DNA from: Microglena sp. YARC
Taxonomy: Eukaryota > Chlorophyta > Chlorophyceae > Chlamydomonadales > Chlamydomonadaceae
Length of the DNA: 64,000 nucleotides
Direction: 5' to 3'
Assembly: GCA_022414725.1 (NCBI GenBank)
Contig: CM039462.1
Coordinates: forward strand, 112,949,172 to 113,013,171
Both the position numbers and the translations under genes were made by a program. The notes below the pieces were generated by a model, which had not been told where the DNA came from, searched no databases, and worked only from the letters and a program-made list of their open reading frames with translations. Of this stretch, positions 45,400 through 64,000 are shown one piece after another. How positions within the stretch are numbered: position 1 is the stretch's first letter; each line of letters opens with the position of its first letter.

Positions 45400-46130
45400 T
45401 CAAAATAGTATGTAGCAATCGTTTTTTTTTTCTTCTTGCAGGTGTGTTGTAGGAGTGTTTGCAGTATTCATGTATACTCTGGACTCTGGACAATGACATT
45501 GATTTATTTGCCGCTTTAAATAGGGATCACTACTTTTGACCTCGTTTTGGCCCAACTTGCTGCTATGACAATACAAAAAAGCCTAAAATAGCCCTATAAA
45601 GCTGAATGCTTTTAGAATACCGCTGCCCCTGGAGGTGGCCTAAGCCAGCACACCCATACAACAAAGCTAGAAAAAAACTACTTCCAGATTTGAAAAAAAA
45701 TCCCTGACATCGATCCTCAGCTTTTCTTTTCAGCCACAAGCAGCAGCTTCTAAGCAGCTCGCCTGACTGGCTATTTAGCCAAACCAAACGCAACATAGGG
45801 CATGTAGAAGCTGACAAAATTACATGTCTGCTAAACCCTAAACCGCCTGACTGGCTAGCCAAACCGAACGCAACATAGGGCATCTAGAAGCTGACAAAAT
45901 TATATGTCTGCTACTTTTGGATTCTTGGTGCTTAGCCCAGGGGCTGGCTCAAGGAGCTGCCTAGAAGCTGTTGTTCGTAGCGGAAAAGAAAAGCTAGTGA
46001 TCAGCCTAAGGGCTGTCAGACGATGATGCTATTAAGTCTAATTCTGCGGGAGAGTGGGGCGAATAATAGGGATCAGGGGGAATTGGCCTTATACACTACG
46101 GACGGGAGATTGGGGGTGTTTGATATTTTA
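45400..46130. repeat. Cluster of short dispersed repeats between the two genes
   Basis: It contains the GCTGCCCCTGGAGGTGGCCT repeat (45620), a T-run plus CTTCTTGCAG (45420-45440), and the short AGCAGCTTCTAAGCAGCTC element forwards (45719-45762) and inverted (45953-46005). A 75-bp tandem pair, CCAAACGCAACATAGGGCAT, starts at about 45783 and 45860. Confidence 0.75.
45719..45762 (+). repeat. Short dispersed element with acceptor-like tract
   Basis: CTTTTCTTTTCAGCCACAAG then AGCAGCTTCTAAGCAGCTC. Relatives occur at 21774, 22035, 22205, 22463, 22635, 22812, 50728, 57352, 57650, 57868, 60396, 63056 and 63178 (plus) and 45953 and 50888 (inverted). Most have a pyrimidine tract, often ending in CAG or CGG, just before the conserved AGCAGCTTCTAGGCAGCTCC. 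Confidence 0.8.
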
Positions 46131-46131
46131 T

Positions 46132-46242
46132 ATCGATCGACATGCAGCATGCATGGTTGATGCTATTAATCGATCGACAGCAGCATGCATGGTTGATGCT
46201 ATTAATCGATCGACATGCAGCATGCATGGTTGATGCTATTAA
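46132..46242. repeat. 37-bp minisatellite, three copies
   Basis: ATCGATCGACATGCAGCATG CATGGTTGATGCTATTA repeats three times with almost no divergence. The unit holds ATCGAT and GCATGC palindromes. Confidence 0.95.
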
Positions 46243-47029
46243 GTCCAGGGGTAGCCAATTAGGGGCTTGCCCAACCTCGAATGATCAGGACAAAGCAATA
46301 AAAAATACAATTATTCATAGCGTACACCAACCCCCTAAGCAATTCAAATGCACCCCATCCCCACAGTCCTACAGCCTATGACACAATCCACAACCACCCC
46401 GCACACATGCATATACACCCCACGCATGCACTAAAACCACACCCCAAGCTCCATATTTCACAATGTACACCCCACACCCTGTAATCCAATATCCACATCC
46501 CACGATCTATTAGTCATCCATACGTTTCCCTTGACTCTATCAAGCTCTGGTCACATTTGGGGTCCCGTAGGGCTATATGGCACCAGTATAATGACACCAT
46601 CATTCACATCATCATCACCATCTGCATCATCAGCAACATCAGCAGCAGCAGCAGCAAACTTGAGTCCACAAACACTTTGGAGCCAACAAATAACAACCGA
46701 AATTCCAGAAATGCACATGCACAACATACTTGCCATAGGATCAGTATCCGTCCGACAGCTTGGCTGGACACACTGGGATATCAGCATCAGCATCAGAACT
46801 AGCACGAGCACCAGGGACCAGCGTTGGATTGTGTTTATGGTCAAGCTGCCTGGGAGTAGCATGGTACAATGATCGGAGGATTGGGGTTTCTTTACGATAG
46901 GGAGACTTGGGTCCTTGACCTGTCCAACAGCATCGGAGCGAAGAGCCCATGCACGCATGTGCCGTTCGAATCCGAGGAGCCGCAACTCCAGAACTGATGG
47001 GGTGGACGAGTTGATGCGGCAGCGTCATT
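46243..47029 (-). other. Intergenic or TTLL 5' region, gene content unresolved
   Basis: Minus-strand frames of 144 codons (46985-46551) and 95 codons (47028-46741) are open but I recognise neither. The 3' part of the first contains an Ala/Asp-rich run and the block duplicated at 43.5 kb. Because TTLL must start upstream of 40912 and SEC23 starts at 47338, first exons of TTLL are likely here. A start codon cannot be chosen from sequence alone. Confidence 0.35.
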
Positions 47030-47337
47030 CGTCAGGAAATTGGCATCGCTAACGATGTAAATAGATGATTATAATGGACTGATGGGAATGTGCAGTGAAT
47101 TGGGACAGAAAGGGGCGTACAGAAGCTGCGATTTATTGAATCCATCGCACCTGCGCCGCGCTGTCGCTTGAAAATATAAAAACATAACATATAATCGGGG
47201 ACCAGTTCCCGGTCCGGTACGATTATGTCCGGTACGAAGACGGTCCAACGGAAAATGTAGGTGCACCATGCCTCGGCATTCCCCCTTGCCAACGATCCCG
47301 TAATCTCATACTATCGCTGGCTGATAGAGATTCCGAA
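47030..47337. promoter_or_regulatory. Putative SEC23 promoter, perhaps shared with TTLL
   Basis: This short non-repetitive stretch lies between the divergent genes. A TATAAAAA at 47175-47182 lies about 155 bp before the SEC23 ATG. The 11-mer GTCCGGTACGA occurs twice, at 47212-47222 and 47227-47237 (15 bp apart), containing the palindrome GTAC/CCGG. These are candidate elements only; no transcription start is visible. Confidence 0.45.
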
Positions 47338-62917
<15,580 letters not shown>

Positions 62918-62982
62918 CTTGCTAAGAAGACTAGGAAAGTGGTCGGGTTTGGAACTTGCCAACACTGACTGCAGGACTTGCA

Positions 62983-63019
<37 letters not shown>

Positions 63020-63300
63020 CTGACTGCAAGGCTTGCCTGCACTGACTTACAGGGGCTTTTCTTTTCGGCTTTCTAAGCAGCTTGTAGGCAGCTCCCTGAG
63101 TCAGCTGCAGTATGGCTCACTAAGAAGACTAGGCCAGTGGTCTGGTTTTGCACTCGACAACACTGACTTGCAGGGCTTTTCTTTGCAGCTTTTATAAGCA
63201 GCTTGTAGGTAGCTCCTGAGTCAGCTTTCTGGATGGCCTCACTAAGAAGATTATGCAAGTGGTCAGGTTTGGCACAGGAATTTGCTTTTTGCTCACTGCC
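62918..63300 (+). repeat. SEC23 3' UTR region with copied segments and a G-run
   Basis: CTAAGAAGACTAGGAAAGTG GTCGGGTTTGG after the stop recurs at 63119-63155 and 63240-63275. An uninterrupted G-run of about 38 bases lies at 62982-63019. Two AGCAGCTTGTAGGCAGCTCC elements (63056, 63178) separate the copies. Edge copying thus reaches past the stop codon. Confidence 0.88.
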
Positions 63301-63780
63301 GACCCTGGGATGGGGGGGTAGAGTTAGGATTGGGGTGTGTGTGTGGGGGGGGGGGGGGGGGGGGGGGATTAAATGCCATTGTGATTCCTATTGGTTACAA
63401 CAAACTGCTGCCTTAGAATAGGTAGCTCTAGCCGGTTTTGGTTGTAACTAGAAAGTGTCATTAAGGTCAAAAGAACTAATATATTTCATAAAAGTTAATG
63501 ACACCTTATTATAGTTGTTGGTGGGTCGTGTAGTCTTTAATTTGGTGTTAGTTGGTCTGTTCAGCCTTTGGGCTGCTCGCTGTCTGTAGACGGAGTAGTA
63601 TAGGTAGTTAGACACTATATACCACACTCCGACTTCCTGAGTGCAGAATGCGTAAATTGGACCTGAACTTGTTTTCATGGCATTAAATTTCGTCTTCGGC
63701 ATTAAATTCGTAGTCGGGAAAATGTAATCGTCTCGTCATAATAACGATTCATCAAGGAAAATCCAAGTACGGACAATAGC
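63301..63780 (+). other. Downstream region with candidate polyadenylation signal
   Basis: A G-run lies at 63345-63367. TGTAA, the usual green-algal polyadenylation word, occurs at 63443-63447, about 525 bp after the stop, and again near 63724. No other gene is recognised before the window end. Confidence 0.4.
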
Positions 63781-63900
63781 AGGGTAATGCAGGACGCAAC
63801 ATGGGAGGGTCCGTTGCGTCCCAGACACAAGTTCAGGATGTTGGTTGCGTCCCAGACGCAGGTTCAGGATGTTAGATGCGTCTCACACTCTCACCCAGCA
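63781..63900. repeat. GTTGCGTCCCAGACGCAGG tandem repeat, three copies
   Basis: Units of about 35 bp, TTGCGTCCCAGACGCAGGTT CAGGATGTT, start near 63813, 63844 and 63874. Related GCGTC words (GAATGCGTCCTAGGACGG) occur at 63977. Nothing coding seen to the end of the window. Confidence 0.75.
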
Positions 63901-64000
63901 GTTGATTGGCCCACCACCACTCCATTGCCGTGGGCTACGGTTTCTGTTAATATTAGAACGCAGCCTACAGAATTGAATGCGTCCTAGGACGGAACATACC

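Noticed and set aside
43533..45452. A 639-codon open frame, His/Thr/Ser-rich
   Set aside because: Produced by a CAC/CAG/CAT trinucleotide-based array with no stop words in several frames. No domain, no non-repetitive core.
46551..47028. Minus-strand frames of 144 and 95 codons as a separate gene
   Set aside because: Two overlapping frames of similar openness and no recognised domain. Could include a TTLL first exon, but I cannot support a gene call.

Overview
This is nuclear DNA from a eukaryote with spliceosomal introns (GT/AG junctions, phases that match across introns). It is most likely a chlorophycean green alga. The SEC23 protein reads closest to the green-plant type, the tubulin-tyrosine-ligase-like protein fits flagellate algae, and the non-coding DNA is swamped by simple repeats and minisatellites. 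A Dunaliella-like alga is my best guess, from general knowledge of such repeat-rich genomes and not from a search.

Two real genes are visible, arranged head to head. On the minus strand, a TTL-family (TTLL) gene runs from somewhere in 43-47 kb leftwards. Ten consecutive exons can be joined in phase between 40912 and 14567 (411 codons), carrying the TTL/ATP-grasp signatures. Its N-terminal exons and its C-terminal end (probably near 3.4-3.7 kb or beyond) are unresolved. On the plus strand, a complete ten-exon SEC23 gene (COPII inner coat, Sar1 GAP) runs from the ATG at 47338 to the TGA at 62917. The roughly 300 bp before 47338 is the likely promoter side of SEC23 and may be shared.

The striking feature is the introns. 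At nearly every exon-intron junction of both genes, the edge of the exon plus the adjoining intron has been tandemly copied, from 1 to about 80 times. Copies of an exon's 5' edge lie upstream of the real exon. Copies of its 3' edge, with the splice donor, lie downstream. The largest arrays are a 144-bp unit repeated about 60 times (5819-14566) from the 3' edge of one TTLL exon, and a unit of about 90 bp spread over about 7 kb (32000-39304) from another. Most of the apparent minisatellites are therefore decayed splice-junction copies. Some copied acceptors have lost their AG.

Superimposed on this are transposable elements: a tRNA-headed SINE with a T-rich tail and target-site duplications, elements sharing its 3' end, two small TA-flanked inverted-repeat (MITE-like) families, a roughly 200-bp interspersed repeat, and a short element that carries a splice-acceptor-like tract. 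There is a 1000-base N gap at 4819-5818. Parts of the arrays (about 5.8-13.2 kb and 33-38.8 kb), and SEC23 exons 3-5, show scattered one-base indels that look like uncorrected long-read sequence. No bacterial, viral, CRISPR or toxin system is present.
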